A stretch of DNA of 64,000 bases from Thalassobacillus pellis (GTDB lineage Bacteria; Bacillota; Bacilli; Bacillales; Halobacillaceae), in NCBI RefSeq assembly GCF_016908295.1, contig NZ_JAFBDO010000009.1, forward strand, positions 62,001 through 126,000, written 5' to 3'. Below are positions 28,753 to 36,742 of this stretch, piece by piece. Position 1 is the stretch's first letter. The number at the start of each line of letters is the position of its first letter. Under the pieces are notes generated by a model that had not been told where the DNA came from, ran no database searches, and saw nothing but the letters and a program-made list of their open reading frames with translations. The position numbers and the translations under genes were made by a program.

Positions 28753-29370
28753 ATGGGAACTTTCATCACTTTATTTTTACTTGTAATAGCGGTAAGCATG
28801 GACAGCCTTGGACTCGGAATCGTTTATGGGTTAAAAAAAATACGATTAAGCGGAATGCCATTATTACTGATTGCCTGCCTGTCTTCGACAATTTTCTATA
28901 TCGCCTTAATGGCAGGGAGGATAGTGGGGACATTTATTGATGAAAATACTGCAGAGATTATTGGCGCTATGATACTAATTTTGCTTGGCGTCTGGTTTTT
29001 GTGGCAGTCCTTACGCCCTGTACGTTTAAACATGGAAGAAGGATCGCGTCGCCCGTCATGGTCGACCCCGTCTGATATCCTGAAAGATCCTGTGCGCGCC
29101 GACTTGGATAAATCTGGCTCAATTAAAGGCGTAGAAGCGGTCATGCTGGCACTTGCCTTATCCTTTGATACGATTGGTGCGGGGATAAGTGCGGCATTCA
29201 TGGGTCTGCCATCCATCGTGACCGCGCTGTCCATCGGCTTTATGACCAGCTTCCTTTTATACAGTGGATGGAAGCTGGGGGATCGTCTCGGCCAAAGTGG
29301 TTGGTTTGATAAGGCAGGGGTATTGCCCGGAGTGATATTGCTGTTAATCGGATTGATTAAAATAGTATAA
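28753..29370 (+). CDS. ytaF: YtaF, sporulation membrane protein (MntP-like)
   Basis: Encodes 205 residues with about six transmembrane segments in two repeats: SMDSLGLGIVYGLKKIRL and LSFDTIGAGISAAFMGLP are the paired acidic-residue helices of the MntP/YtaF superfamily. A hydrophilic loop of about 45 residues separates the halves. The family includes Mn exporters; YtaF itself is sporulation-associated in Bacillus, with unproven transport. The ATG at 28753 has GAGGGAGATCGTAGG upstream; the in-frame ATG at 28732 has no site. Confidence 0.87.
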   Translation: MGTFITLFLLVIAVSMDSLGLGIVYGLKKIRLSGMPLLLIACLSSTIFYIALMAGRIVGTFIDENTAEIIGAMILILLGVWFLWQSLRPVRLNMEEGSRRPSWSTPSDILKDPVRADLDKSGSIKGVEAVMLALALSFDTIGAGISAAFMGLPSIVTALSIGFMTSFLLYSGWKLGDRLGQSGWFDKAGVLPGVILLLIGLIKIV

Positions 29371-29381
29371 GGGGGAATTCT

Positions 29382-29981
29382 GTGACAATTGTCATCGGAT
29401 TGACTGGGAGTATTGCCAGTGGAAAAAGCACGATTTCCTTAAAATTTAATGAATATGACATACCCGTTATTGATGCAGACAAAATTGCCCGTGAAGTTGT
29501 GGTTCCCGGAGAAAAAGCGTATGACCAGATTGTTGCAGAGTTTGGAGAGGATATTCTAAGAGAGGACAAATTGATAGACCGTAAAAAATTAGGCGATATC
29601 GTTTTCAAAGATGAGGAAAAAAGAAAAAAACTCAATCAGATCGTCCACCCTGCGGTCCGGGAGCGAATGCTTTTCCGTCGGGATCAATTAAAGGAAAAAA
29701 ATGCCCGCGCGGTTGTTTTGGATATCCCGCTGTTATTTGAAAGTGGTTTAGCGCACTTCGCAGACAAAACATTAGTGGTATATGTGGATGAAGATGTACA
29801 GTTGAACAGGCTGATGGAACGGGACAACTCTACAAGGGAAGAAGCCTTGTCAAGGATCAGCGCGCAAATGCCTGTGAAGAAAAAAGCTGAAATGGCAGAC
29901 GAAGTAATTGATAATAATGGAAGCAGACAGGATTCCTATCAGCAGCTGGAGAAGGTTCTTCGAAAGTGGGAAGTACTGTGA
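29382..29981 (+). CDS. coaE: Dephospho-CoA kinase
   Basis: Last step of coenzyme A synthesis, phosphorylating the 3'-hydroxyl of dephospho-CoA. The 199-residue protein has the P-loop GLTGSIASGKST at 6-17, DADKIARE near 33, VVLDIPLLFESG near 107 and the lid region RLMERDNSTREEAL. The start is GTG, served by AAGGGGG seven bases upstream. It ends the polA cluster; a terminator follows 60 bases later. Confidence 0.93.
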   Translation: MTIVIGLTGSIASGKSTISLKFNEYDIPVIDADKIAREVVVPGEKAYDQIVAEFGEDILREDKLIDRKKLGDIVFKDEEKRKKLNQIVHPAVRERMLFRRDQLKEKNARAVVLDIPLLFESGLAHFADKTLVVYVDEDVQLNRLMERDNSTREEALSRISAQMPVKKKAEMADEVIDNNGSRQDSYQQLEKVLRKWEVL

Positions 29982-30041
29982 TTTGCTTGGGTACAACGCT
30001 CGTTATGTGTTCTATTTTTGAAAAAAACATACCATTTACAG

Positions 30042-30070
30042 ACCACGCAGCCCATTTGCGTGGTTTTTTG
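30042..30070 (+). terminator. Intrinsic terminator after coaE
   Basis: CCACGCA (30043-30049) pairs with TGCGTGG (30057-30063), followed by six T's. Confidence 0.9.
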
Positions 30071-30108
30071 TTATTTTAACAAGAAAGATACACAAAAAGT
30101 GTGTTTAA

Positions 30109-30119
30109 TGTGTTATACT
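30109..30119 (+). promoter_or_regulatory. CcpN operator overlapping the gapB -10
   Basis: TGTGTTATACT fits the CcpN box TRTGHYATAYW at every position and contains the -10 hexamer TATACT (30114-30119). In B. subtilis CcpN represses gapB on glycolytic carbon. No good -35 hexamer is seen. Confidence 0.65.
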
Positions 30120-30170
30120 AATCGTGATAATTCGCAATTAAAGTATATCATATATAGGAGGTTCAACCTT

Positions 30171-31205
30171 ATGAAAAAAACACGTATTGCCATAAATGGG
30201 CTTGGGAGAATCGGGCGAATGGTCTTTCGGAAAGCAATATTGGATGACACGATAGAAGTGGCAGCCATCAATGCCAGTTATCCTCCTGAAACCCTCGCCC
30301 ATATGATAAAATATGACAGTGTCCATGGTCGTTTTGACGCCGAAGTGAAAGCGGTTGCTGATGGCTTGGAGATTGATGGTAAAGCAGTGACGGTCTGCTC
30401 CAAGCGGAATCCGGTTGAACTGCCGTGGCAGGAGTTGGGTATCGATATTGTCATAGAAGCGACAGGTAAGTTCAAAACCAAAGAGGATGCCGGCCTTCAT
30501 ATTAAGGCAGGCGCGAAGAAAGTGATCATAACTGCTCCCGGTAAGCAAGTGGACGCTACTATTGTAATGGGAGTAAATGAGAACACATATAACCCAGAAG
30601 AACATGATGTCATCTCAAATGCTTCCTGTACAACAAACTGTCTTGCTCCAGTTGTAAAAGTGCTGGATGATGAATTTGGCATTGAAAATGGTCTGATGAC
30701 GACTGTCCATGCTTTCACTAATGATCAGAAGAACCTGGATAATCCACATAAGGATCTTCGCCGTGCCCGTGGGTGCACGCAGTCTATTATTCCAACTTCA
30801 ACAGGAGCAGCTAAGGCTCTTGGTGAAGTAATTCCTCATTTGAACGGGAAACTTCACGGGATGGCGCTGCGAGTTCCAACACCGAACGTCTCCCTTGTTG
30901 ACCTTGTTGTGGATTTGAAGCAGGATGTAACGGCAGAAATTATCAATGAGACTTTCCGTTCCCTGTCAGAACGAGGGTTGAATGGAATCCTACATTACAG
31001 TGAGGAGCCGCTAGTGTCCATTGATTATACAACTTCCGAGTACTCTTCTATTATCGATGGGCTTTCGACAATGGTAATGGGAGATAGGAAAGTGAAGGTG
31101 CTCGCCTGGTATGACAACGAGTGGGGTTATTCCTGCCGTGTCGTAGATTTGGCAAAGCATGTCGGCAGTAAACTGTATGAAAAGGAAGAGGCTAAAGTAT
31201 CCTGA
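30171..31205 (+). CDS. gapB: Glyceraldehyde-3-phosphate dehydrogenase, gluconeogenic type (GapB)
   Basis: NADP-linked phosphorylating dehydrogenase used in gluconeogenesis, opposite in role to glycolytic GapA. The 344-residue protein has the dinucleotide site NGLGRIGRMVFRK at the N-terminus, the catalytic cysteine in NASCTTNCLAP near 152, TVHAFTNDQ and the C-terminal WYDNEWGYSCRVVDL. Replacement of the glycolytic-type Asp after the second strand (AINASYPPETLAHM) fits NADP use. TAGGAGG lies nine bases before the ATG at 30171; an upstream in-frame start at 30018 would lie before the promoter. The CcpN box and speD neighbour match B. subtilis gapB-speD. Confidence 0.93.
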   Translation: MKKTRIAINGLGRIGRMVFRKAILDDTIEVAAINASYPPETLAHMIKYDSVHGRFDAEVKAVADGLEIDGKAVTVCSKRNPVELPWQELGIDIVIEATGKFKTKEDAGLHIKAGAKKVIITAPGKQVDATIVMGVNENTYNPEEHDVISNASCTTNCLAPVVKVLDDEFGIENGLMTTVHAFTNDQKNLDNPHKDLRRARGCTQSIIPTSTGAAKALGEVIPHLNGKLHGMALRVPTPNVSLVDLVVDLKQDVTAEIINETFRSLSERGLNGILHYSEEPLVSIDYTTSEYSSIIDGLSTMVMGDRKVKVLAWYDNEWGYSCRVVDLAKHVGSKLYEKEEAKVS

Positions 31206-31289
31206 TCTATTGGAAATCATCCCCTTTTATGGTTTATAATGAAAAAATAGGTAATAAGCATTGTCCTAAACTTAAAGTGAATAATTACC

Positions 31290-31318
31290 TTGCAAAATTT
31301 GGGGAAACCATATATACT
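31290..31318 (+). promoter_or_regulatory. SigA-type promoter of speD
   Basis: TTGCAA at 31290-31295, 17-base spacer, TATACT at 31313-31318; implies a leader of about 130 bases. Confidence 0.6.
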
Positions 31319-31354
31319 TTTTTTGAACTTCTGAATTCTTGCAATAAGATGGCT

Positions 31355-31395
31355 ACTCAAAGGGTTAGGACCTCTTTGGACTAACTTTCCCCCGT
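31355..31395 (+). promoter_or_regulatory. Possible alternative-hairpin element in the speD leader
   Basis: CAAAG can pair with CTTTG, or GGTTAG with CTAACT; the two hairpins overlap and exclude each other. A role in control of polyamine synthesis is speculative. Confidence 0.3.
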
Positions 31396-31456
31396 GGTAG
31401 TTATTTCCTTAGCATTTGGAAGTCGATCTTTAACCGTAAAAGGGGGATATCTGATT

Positions 31457-31834
31457 ATGGATACAATGGGAAGACATGTCATTGCAGAATTATGGAACTG
31501 CAATATGGCTAAATTGAATGATATCGGATATATTGAAAAAGTGTTTGTGGATGCTGCATTGAGAGCAGGAGCCGAAGTCCGCGAAGTGGCATTTCATAAA
31601 TTTGCACCACACGGCGTAAGCGGAGTAGTTATTATATCTGAATCTCATTTGACCATTCACAGTTTTCCAGAGCATGGCTATGCGAGTATTGATGTTTATA
31701 CTTGCGGCGACCGGATTGATCCGAATGTTGCTGCTGATTATATAGCGGAAGCATTAGAAGCGAAAACCAACGAAAGTGTAGAAGTACCACGGGGAATGGG
31801 TCCTGTGGAAATGAATCAGTCAAAAGCTCTTTAA
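31457..31834 (+). CDS. speD: S-adenosylmethionine decarboxylase proenzyme
   Basis: Makes decarboxylated SAM, the aminopropyl donor for spermidine. The 125-residue proenzyme is of the short class-1B type and cleaves itself before the Ser of [15 protein letters not shown] (about residue 63) to form the pyruvoyl cofactor; the catalytic [11 protein letters not shown] and DVYTCG stretches are also present. The ATG at 31457 with AAAGGGGGAT upstream gives METMGRHV-like start (MDTMGRHV) as in B. subtilis. The 251-base gap from gapB, with its own promoter, suggests partial independence from gapB. Confidence 0.93.
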   Translation: MDTMGRHVIAELWNCNMAKLNDIGYIEKVFVDAALRAGAEVREVAFHKFAPHGVSGVVIISESHLTIHSFPEHGYASIDVYTCGDRIDPNVAADYIAEALEAKTNESVEVPRGMGPVEMNQSKAL

Positions 31835-31852
31835 TTTGAATAAGGTAAATGA

Positions 31853-31886
31853 GGCCACGCGGAAATAGTTCTGCGTGGCTTTTTTG
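31853..31886 (+). terminator. Intrinsic terminator after speD
   Basis: GCCACGC (31854-31860) pairs with GCGTGGC (31873-31879), followed by six T's. Confidence 0.9.
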
Positions 31887-32094
31887 CTAAAGATTTCTTA
31901 CTGTAACATTAAATGTAATAAAACAGCCATCCTGTCTGAGTGAACGGATTACATTGCTGCTGTAAACCCTATTGCATTCCATATTTCGTCGCAAATTTAC
32001 ATTTTTTTTAACGAACATTTATGATTCAAGTAAAAACATGTTAAAATAAATTATGACTAGACGTACGGTATAGAGGGAAGAAGGGAAGTTTAGG

Positions 32095-32493
32095 ATGAAA
32101 AAACTATTTTCTAAGTATTTAACAAGTCATTCAGAAACACGTGAAAAGCATATTGACGAAGCACTACGTACACATTATTTCAAAACAACAAAGGACAAGG
32201 CATTCCGGGCAGTTGAGGATATGTTTCAGGGACATGAGTACAAGATCATCTCTGTATCCGAAGAGCACGGTGAAATTAGCGTAAACTATAAAAACAGAAG
32301 AAAGGCTTTTATTGTGGCAAGTATAATCATGGTAAAACCTTTCAGGACTGCTGTTGACTTTTCTGTAACTACCGAATCTGCTGCGCCCATTGATTTCGGG
32401 TTCAGCAGGAACTTGGTAGTTAAGTTGAACGGGGAGCTGAGAAAAAATCTGCCATACATCGAAACATCCATGGCCGAGAAGCTTCATGAATAG
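32095..32493 (+). CDS. Conserved cytosolic protein of unknown function
   Basis: Encodes 132 residues without signal peptide or clear membrane segment; VASIIMVKPFRTAVDFSV is a short hydrophobic strand region. TRYY-like HYFKTTKDKAFRAVEDMF and IISVSEEHGEISVNY suggest a mixed alpha/beta fold. Similar proteins occur between speD and nrdR in some Bacillaceae from memory, with no known role. GGGAAGTTTAGG precedes the ATG. A conspicuous inverted repeat (AATGTAAT ... ATTACATT) lies upstream at 31912-31955. Confidence 0.7.
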   Translation: MKKLFSKYLTSHSETREKHIDEALRTHYFKTTKDKAFRAVEDMFQGHEYKIISVSEEHGEISVNYKNRRKAFIVASIIMVKPFRTAVDFSVTTESAAPIDFGFSRNLVVKLNGELRKNLPYIETSMAEKLHE

Positions 32494-32524
32494 ATACGCA
32501 CAAAAGTGTTGGAGATGATCGAAA

Positions 32525-32983
32525 TTGAGATGTCCAAATTGTCAATATAAAAATACAAAAGTGCTGGATTCAAGGCCGATTGAAGAAGGAAGAGCTATTC
32601 GCAGGCGCAGAGAATGCGAGAAGTGCGGCTTCCGTTTTACCACATTTGAACGTCTCGAGGAAGTCCCTTTGATTGTAGTGAAAAAAGAAGGAACACGAGA
32701 AGAGTTCAGCCGTGAAAAATTAATGCGCGGTTTAATTAAGGCTTGTGAAAAACGGCCTGTAGCCTTGGAAGAAATTGAAACAATTGCTTTAGAAGTAGAA
32801 AAGGAACTTCGTAACAGAGGAACTTCCGAAGTGGAAAGTGAAGATATAGGCGAGATGGTGATGGATCGGTTGTCAGAAGTTGATGAAGTAGCTTACGTTC
32901 GGTTTGCTTCTGTATACCGCCAATTCAAAGATATAAATGTGTTTTTAGATGAATTGAAAGATTTGATTAAACGAGAAGATTGA
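32525..32983 (+). CDS. nrdR: NrdR, ribonucleotide reductase transcriptional repressor
   Basis: Zinc-ribbon/ATP-cone repressor that senses ATP/dATP and controls ribonucleotide reductase genes. The zinc ribbon uses C3, C6, C31 and C34, with the conserved VLDSRP between; the ATP-cone spans about 49-139 ([20 protein letters not shown] to the [13 protein letters not shown] end). The length of 152 is normal. The start is TTG; TTGGAGATGAT lies upstream at a suitable distance. It precedes dnaB as in B. subtilis (ytcG). Confidence 0.95.
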   Translation: MRCPNCQYKNTKVLDSRPIEEGRAIRRRRECEKCGFRFTTFERLEEVPLIVVKKEGTREEFSREKLMRGLIKACEKRPVALEEIETIALEVEKELRNRGTSEVESEDIGEMVMDRLSEVDEVAYVRFASVYRQFKDINVFLDELKDLIKRED

Positions 32984-33023
32984 GTTCCGGTGACCATCCA
33001 TCCAGCTCCCGGACTCTTTTTTT
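32982..33023 (+). terminator. Intrinsic terminator after nrdR
   Basis: GAGTTCCGG pairs with CCGGACTC (33009-33016), followed by seven T's. Confidence 0.75.
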
Positions 33024-33056
33024 ACATAGAAATGACGAGGAAACGGGGTGAAAGGA

Positions 33057-34430
33057 ATGAGTCAATCAATAGGCAAACTGCTGCCGGTGGACGGGTATTA
33101 CGTCCAATTGAACGGACCGGTACCACGTGATTACGAGCTTGCTTTATCTCATCTGTATCAGCCGATCATCGGTAATAATCCTGTAGCACTATATCGTACA
33201 TTGCTTGGCGAATACGATCTGTCAACGAATCAGGAGATACAAACACACCATACACTTATGACATATATGACTTTGCCTTTAGATCAAGTCTATGAATCAC
33301 GCAGGAAATTGGAAGCTATCGGTTTGATGCAGACCTATTCATCAAAATCAGATACAAGTACCATTTATATATATGAATTGCAGCCCCCTTTTTCACCGGA
33401 ATTATTTTTTAATGACGATATGCTTTCCTTGCTTTTGTATCATGAGCTGGGTAACGATAAATACGCAAAGCTTAAGAGCAGCTTCACCCAGGATAAGTTC
33501 CCTGTCGATACTGCTGAAAATGTGACTGCGTCCTTTGATGAAATATTTCATGGCTACCAAATATCCGGACCCGCTTTTACCCAGAATAAGAAAGAAGAAG
33601 CATCGAATATTGTGAGGTTGAGAGATCCGGTCGGACCGAAGCTCGAGGATGACAGGATAGACTTTGCCTGGATTAAACAGTCCCTTCAGGAAAAGATGTA
33701 TCCAGCTGAAAAAATTCTCACTGGAAAAAACAAACGTGTCATGCTACAGCTGGCGTCCTTGTATGATTTATCCTCGCAGGAACTTGAAAAAGCTATTGGA
33801 TGGGCTCTTAATGAAGAAAACCAGCTTATGATCGAAGAATTGAAAGAAGCGTGTCATGATATGTCTCCTAACAAAGGAAATGTTTCTTCCTTGAAGGTAC
33901 TGGAAAAAAGGGACAAAGTATACAGAGATGACCAGGTTGATCCACACGCTTCTAAGGAAGAACAATTCATCTCTATGCTTGAACGCATCTCCCCAAGAGA
34001 GCTTCTCGAGGATGTAGCCGGTGGAAATGAAGCTTCTGTCCAGGATCTAAAGCTAATACGTGATGTTATGACTGAGCAGGGACTTAACCCTGGTGTAATG
34101 AATGTACTTGTTCATTATGTACTGCTGAAAACAGATATGAAGCTTTCAAAAGCATACTTAGGAAAAATCGCCAGTCATTGGGCAAGGAAAAATGTTACCA
34201 CAGTCAGGCAGGCAATGACGATGGCAAAAGCTGAACATCAGAAGTATCAGCAGTGGGGAAAAGGGAATAAACATCGATCCAGGAGCGTATCTAAAGAAAT
34301 TATTCCAGATTGGTTCAAGGATCATCAAATGAATGACCAAAGCAAGGAAACTGCACCAGAGAGTAAGGCTAATCGCACTAAGGATGAAATTGCTGCAAGG
34401 ATTAAGCGGATCACGAATGAAGGAAATTAA
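33057..34430 (+). CDS. dnaB: Replication initiation protein DnaB (helicase co-loader)
   Basis: Gram-positive DnaB (not the helicase) works with DnaD and DnaI to load the DnaC helicase at origin and restart sites, and is membrane-associated. The 457-residue protein fits the family: an N-terminal winged-helix DDBH1 region (PVDGYYVQLNGPVPRDYELALSHLYQPI) and a C-terminal DnaD-like DDBH2 domain near 315-400 with VLVHYVLLKTDMKLSKAYLGKIASHWARK. The ATG at 33057 has GGGGTG six bases upstream; GTG at 33048 overlaps it. It is followed by dnaI after 21 bases. Confidence 0.93.
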   Translation: MSQSIGKLLPVDGYYVQLNGPVPRDYELALSHLYQPIIGNNPVALYRTLLGEYDLSTNQEIQTHHTLMTYMTLPLDQVYESRRKLEAIGLMQTYSSKSDTSTIYIYELQPPFSPELFFNDDMLSLLLYHELGNDKYAKLKSSFTQDKFPVDTAENVTASFDEIFHGYQISGPAFTQNKKEEASNIVRLRDPVGPKLEDDRIDFAWIKQSLQEKMYPAEKILTGKNKRVMLQLASLYDLSSQELEKAIGWALNEENQLMIEELKEACHDMSPNKGNVSSLKVLEKRDKVYRDDQVDPHASKEEQFISMLERISPRELLEDVAGGNEASVQDLKLIRDVMTEQGLNPGVMNVLVHYVLLKTDMKLSKAYLGKIASHWARKNVTTVRQAMTMAKAEHQKYQQWGKGNKHRSRSVSKEIIPDWFKDHQMNDQSKETAPESKANRTKDEIAARIKRITNEGN

Positions 34431-34451
34431 TGATAAGGTGTGGGATATATA

Positions 34452-35384
34452 ATGGAATCCATACAATCCTCGCTGAAAAAATGGATGCGGGAGAACAAAA
34501 ACTTCAAGGGTCATTTCATAAAAATTAAACAGCAGCTGATGGCCTCTCCTGAAGTCGCAGCTTTGAAAAAACAGCACCCATCATTGGATGATGAGGCAAT
34601 AGAGCGCCAGTTGATGAAGATTTATGAATATCACAGCCAATCAAAACGCTGTGAGAAGTGTCCATCCCTCAGTGAGTGTATCAATGTGCTGCCAGGGCAT
34701 GTCCCCCATATTAATGTAGAAGGGTCACACGTGCACATTGCCTATGATAAGTGTCCTCGAAAATTAAGGGAAGACCAGCAACGTAAACAGCAATCTTTGG
34801 TGAAAAGCCTCTATATGCCAAAAGAAATATTGGAAGCATCATTAGATCGGGTGGACCTCGAAGAGGAGAAACGATCGGAAGCCATTGAAAGAATGGTTGC
34901 CTATTTAGAAAATATAAAAGATGAACTGCCTGCAAAGGGTTTGTATTTCCATGGACCATTTGGAGTCGGGAAAACCTATTTTCTGGGAGCGGTAGCCAAC
35001 CGGCTGAGCGAGAAAAACATTGCTTCTATGATCATATATATGCCGGAATTTGTCAGAGAAATGAAATCTTCCATTAAAGATGATTCCCTGAACAGCAAAA
35101 TAGAGGCATTCAAATCCGTACCAGTACTTATGCTTGATGATATTGGTGCCGAATCTCAATCAGCATGGTTTCGTGACGAGGTGTTAGGTTCCATTTTACA
35201 GTATCGCATGATGGAGCGCCTGCCGGTATTCTTCACATCCAATTATAGCTTAAAAGAGCTGCAGGAAGTGTTTACAACAAGTACCAGAGGAGATGTGGAA
35301 CTGGTCAAAGCCTCTCGAATTATCGAACGAGTCAGGCAAGTCAGTGAAGTAGTCCCTCTTTACGGAAAAAATAGAAGACATTAA
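34452..35384 (+). CDS. dnaI: DnaI, helicase loader ATPase
   Basis: AAA+ protein that delivers the replicative helicase. The N-terminal domain has the zinc-binding cysteines C67, C70, C76 and C101; the C-terminal AAA+ domain has Walker A GPFGVGKT near 166-173, Walker B VLMLDDIGAES near 225-235, sensor FFTSNYS and an arginine-rich tail. Its 310 residues match B. subtilis DnaI (311). ATG at 34452 with AAGGTGTGGG upstream is preferred over the GTG at 34440. Operon with dnaB. Confidence 0.95.
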   Translation: MESIQSSLKKWMRENKNFKGHFIKIKQQLMASPEVAALKKQHPSLDDEAIERQLMKIYEYHSQSKRCEKCPSLSECINVLPGHVPHINVEGSHVHIAYDKCPRKLREDQQRKQQSLVKSLYMPKEILEASLDRVDLEEEKRSEAIERMVAYLENIKDELPAKGLYFHGPFGVGKTYFLGAVANRLSEKNIASMIIYMPEFVREMKSSIKDDSLNSKIEAFKSVPVLMLDDIGAESQSAWFRDEVLGSILQYRMMERLPVFFTSNYSLKELQEVFTTSTRGDVELVKASRIIERVRQVSEVVPLYGKNRRH

Positions 35385-35391
35385 ATCACCA

Positions 35392-35428
35392 GCCCGTACA
35401 CTTTTCCAAAACTGTACGGGCATTTTTT
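35392..35428 (+). terminator. Intrinsic terminator after dnaI
   Basis: GCCCGTACA (35392-35400) pairs perfectly with TGTACGGGC (35413-35421), followed by ATTTTTT. Confidence 0.92.
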
Positions 35429-35487
35429 CATCCCCCTGACCATATAAATGAAGTAGATTGATTGTTGTGAGGGGGATCAGGTCAGAT

Positions 35488-36336
35488 ATGATACGTTTCT
35501 TTTTTTTATCGAGACAGGAGACTATTTCCTTTTGTGATTTCGTCATGCAGCAAGGGGCAAAGTTTCAAGTGCAATGGAAAGGTGATAATAAAGGTGGAAA
35601 TCAAGTCGCGCTTAGCGGCGAAGAATGGGACAAGGTGGAAAAGGAGATACTGATTGATATATTGATAACAATTGTGGACAAGCATCGGGTGCCTAAATGG
35701 TATGAACAGTTGGTCCGTTCCCATTATTATTATCAGGATCCCGATGAAATCGGGCGAATTTTGGAAATATGTGATTGGTTAAACGATGCAGAGCAGCGAA
35801 GAAAGCTCGGAGTTGACCTGCCGGCATATAGAAATGTAATGAGAGATTTCTTTCATCAACATGTCCATGAATCCGGTGTAGTGGATTTCAGTGGTTTAAT
35901 GCCGTTTTGTTTACAATCCCTGCGTCCATTACTTCTCGATTACATTGGATCGGCAATTGATGAATTTAAACGGGAAGAGGATTATCAATTGTGGGTGGAA
36001 TCAATACGCCGTTATGTGGCAGCAAAGCCACCGCGTGTAAAGGAATTGCATTTACTGCAAAAAAAACAATTTCATTTTTATCTTTCCAATGGGAAGTTAC
36101 TGACAAAAATGGAAATAAAAGCGCTGTTAAGAACCGAGCCGGTAAGGTTCATCTCGGGAGACGCAGATGACCATAGTATAGCTCCGACAATGATTTATGT
36201 GCCGGAAAAGCTGTACATTTATGGGAACGACCCGTCTGAGCCCAAGATACAAACAATCATTAATATATTCCAGGAAAAAGCGATTTATAAACCGTTAAGC
36301 GCATTTCCATTTAAACACACTTCGCCAATGCAATAA
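35488..36336 (+). CDS. ytxC: YtxC-like sporulation protein
   Basis: Encodes 282 residues, mostly helical, without membrane segments or known catalytic motifs. Length, location between dnaI and thrS, and the C-terminal LYIYGNDPSEPKIQTIINIF type of ending match the YtxC family, which is restricted to spore-formers and has no defined activity. ATG at 35488 follows GAGGGGGATCAGG; an in-frame start at 35458 has no site. A weak CATATAAAT sequence upstream could be part of a SigE promoter but was not accepted. Confidence 0.8.
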   Translation: MIRFFFLSRQETISFCDFVMQQGAKFQVQWKGDNKGGNQVALSGEEWDKVEKEILIDILITIVDKHRVPKWYEQLVRSHYYYQDPDEIGRILEICDWLNDAEQRRKLGVDLPAYRNVMRDFFHQHVHESGVVDFSGLMPFCLQSLRPLLLDYIGSAIDEFKREEDYQLWVESIRRYVAAKPPRVKELHLLQKKQFHFYLSNGKLLTKMEIKALLRTEPVRFISGDADDHSIAPTMIYVPEKLYIYGNDPSEPKIQTIINIFQEKAIYKPLSAFPFKHTSPMQ

Positions 36337-36344
36337 AAATAGGC

Positions 36345-36373
36345 TTGATTTCTAGGATGACTACAGCTATAAT
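36345..36373 (+). promoter_or_regulatory. SigA-type promoter of thrS
   Basis: TTGATT at 36345-36350, 17-base spacer, TATAAT at 36368-36373, directly ahead of the T-box leader. Confidence 0.75.
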
Positions 36374-36395
36374 ACGTACATATCTAAATATCATC

Positions 36396-36646
36396 ACTGT
36401 TAAGATAAGGACACGGACGACAGATGACGATGGAAAAGAGAGGGAAGTCACCGGCTGAAAGCTTCCTCCACACGGACTGCCGTTCACCACCTTTGAACAC
36501 TCTCTGTGAAAGAATAAGTAGCTGGGAGCGTACCGTCTGCGTTAAAGATAGGAAGAGCCGCAGCCTTTTTTGCGGAAAATTGGGTGGAACCACGAGTCAA
36601 CGCTCGTCCCTTTGCTATATATGCAGAGGGATGGGCGTTTTTTAGT
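36396..36646 (+). ncRNA. T-box leader of thrS (tRNA-Thr sensing)
   Basis: Untranslated leader ahead of thrS with the T-box signature GGGTGGAACCACG at 36582-36594, an AAGTAGCTGGG stretch after stem I, and a rho-independent terminator (36599-36646) that can be replaced by the antiterminator formed with the T-box. The likely specifier is a Thr codon in CACCACC on the 3' side of stem I (36486-36488 or 36489-36491); both readings are ACC. Uncharged tRNA-Thr should promote read-through. Confidence 0.85.
36599..36646 (+). terminator. Attenuator terminator of the thrS T-box
   Basis: AACGCTCGTCCCT pairs with AGGGATGGGCGTT (36627-36639), followed by five T's. Confidence 0.85.
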
Positions 36647-36742
36647 TTTTAAATAAGCTCTGAACATCTGTTACTGATAGGAAAGCTTGGTAAGCCCTTC
36701 GGTGATGGTAATCGTGACAACTTAAAATAAGGAGTGTGTAAA

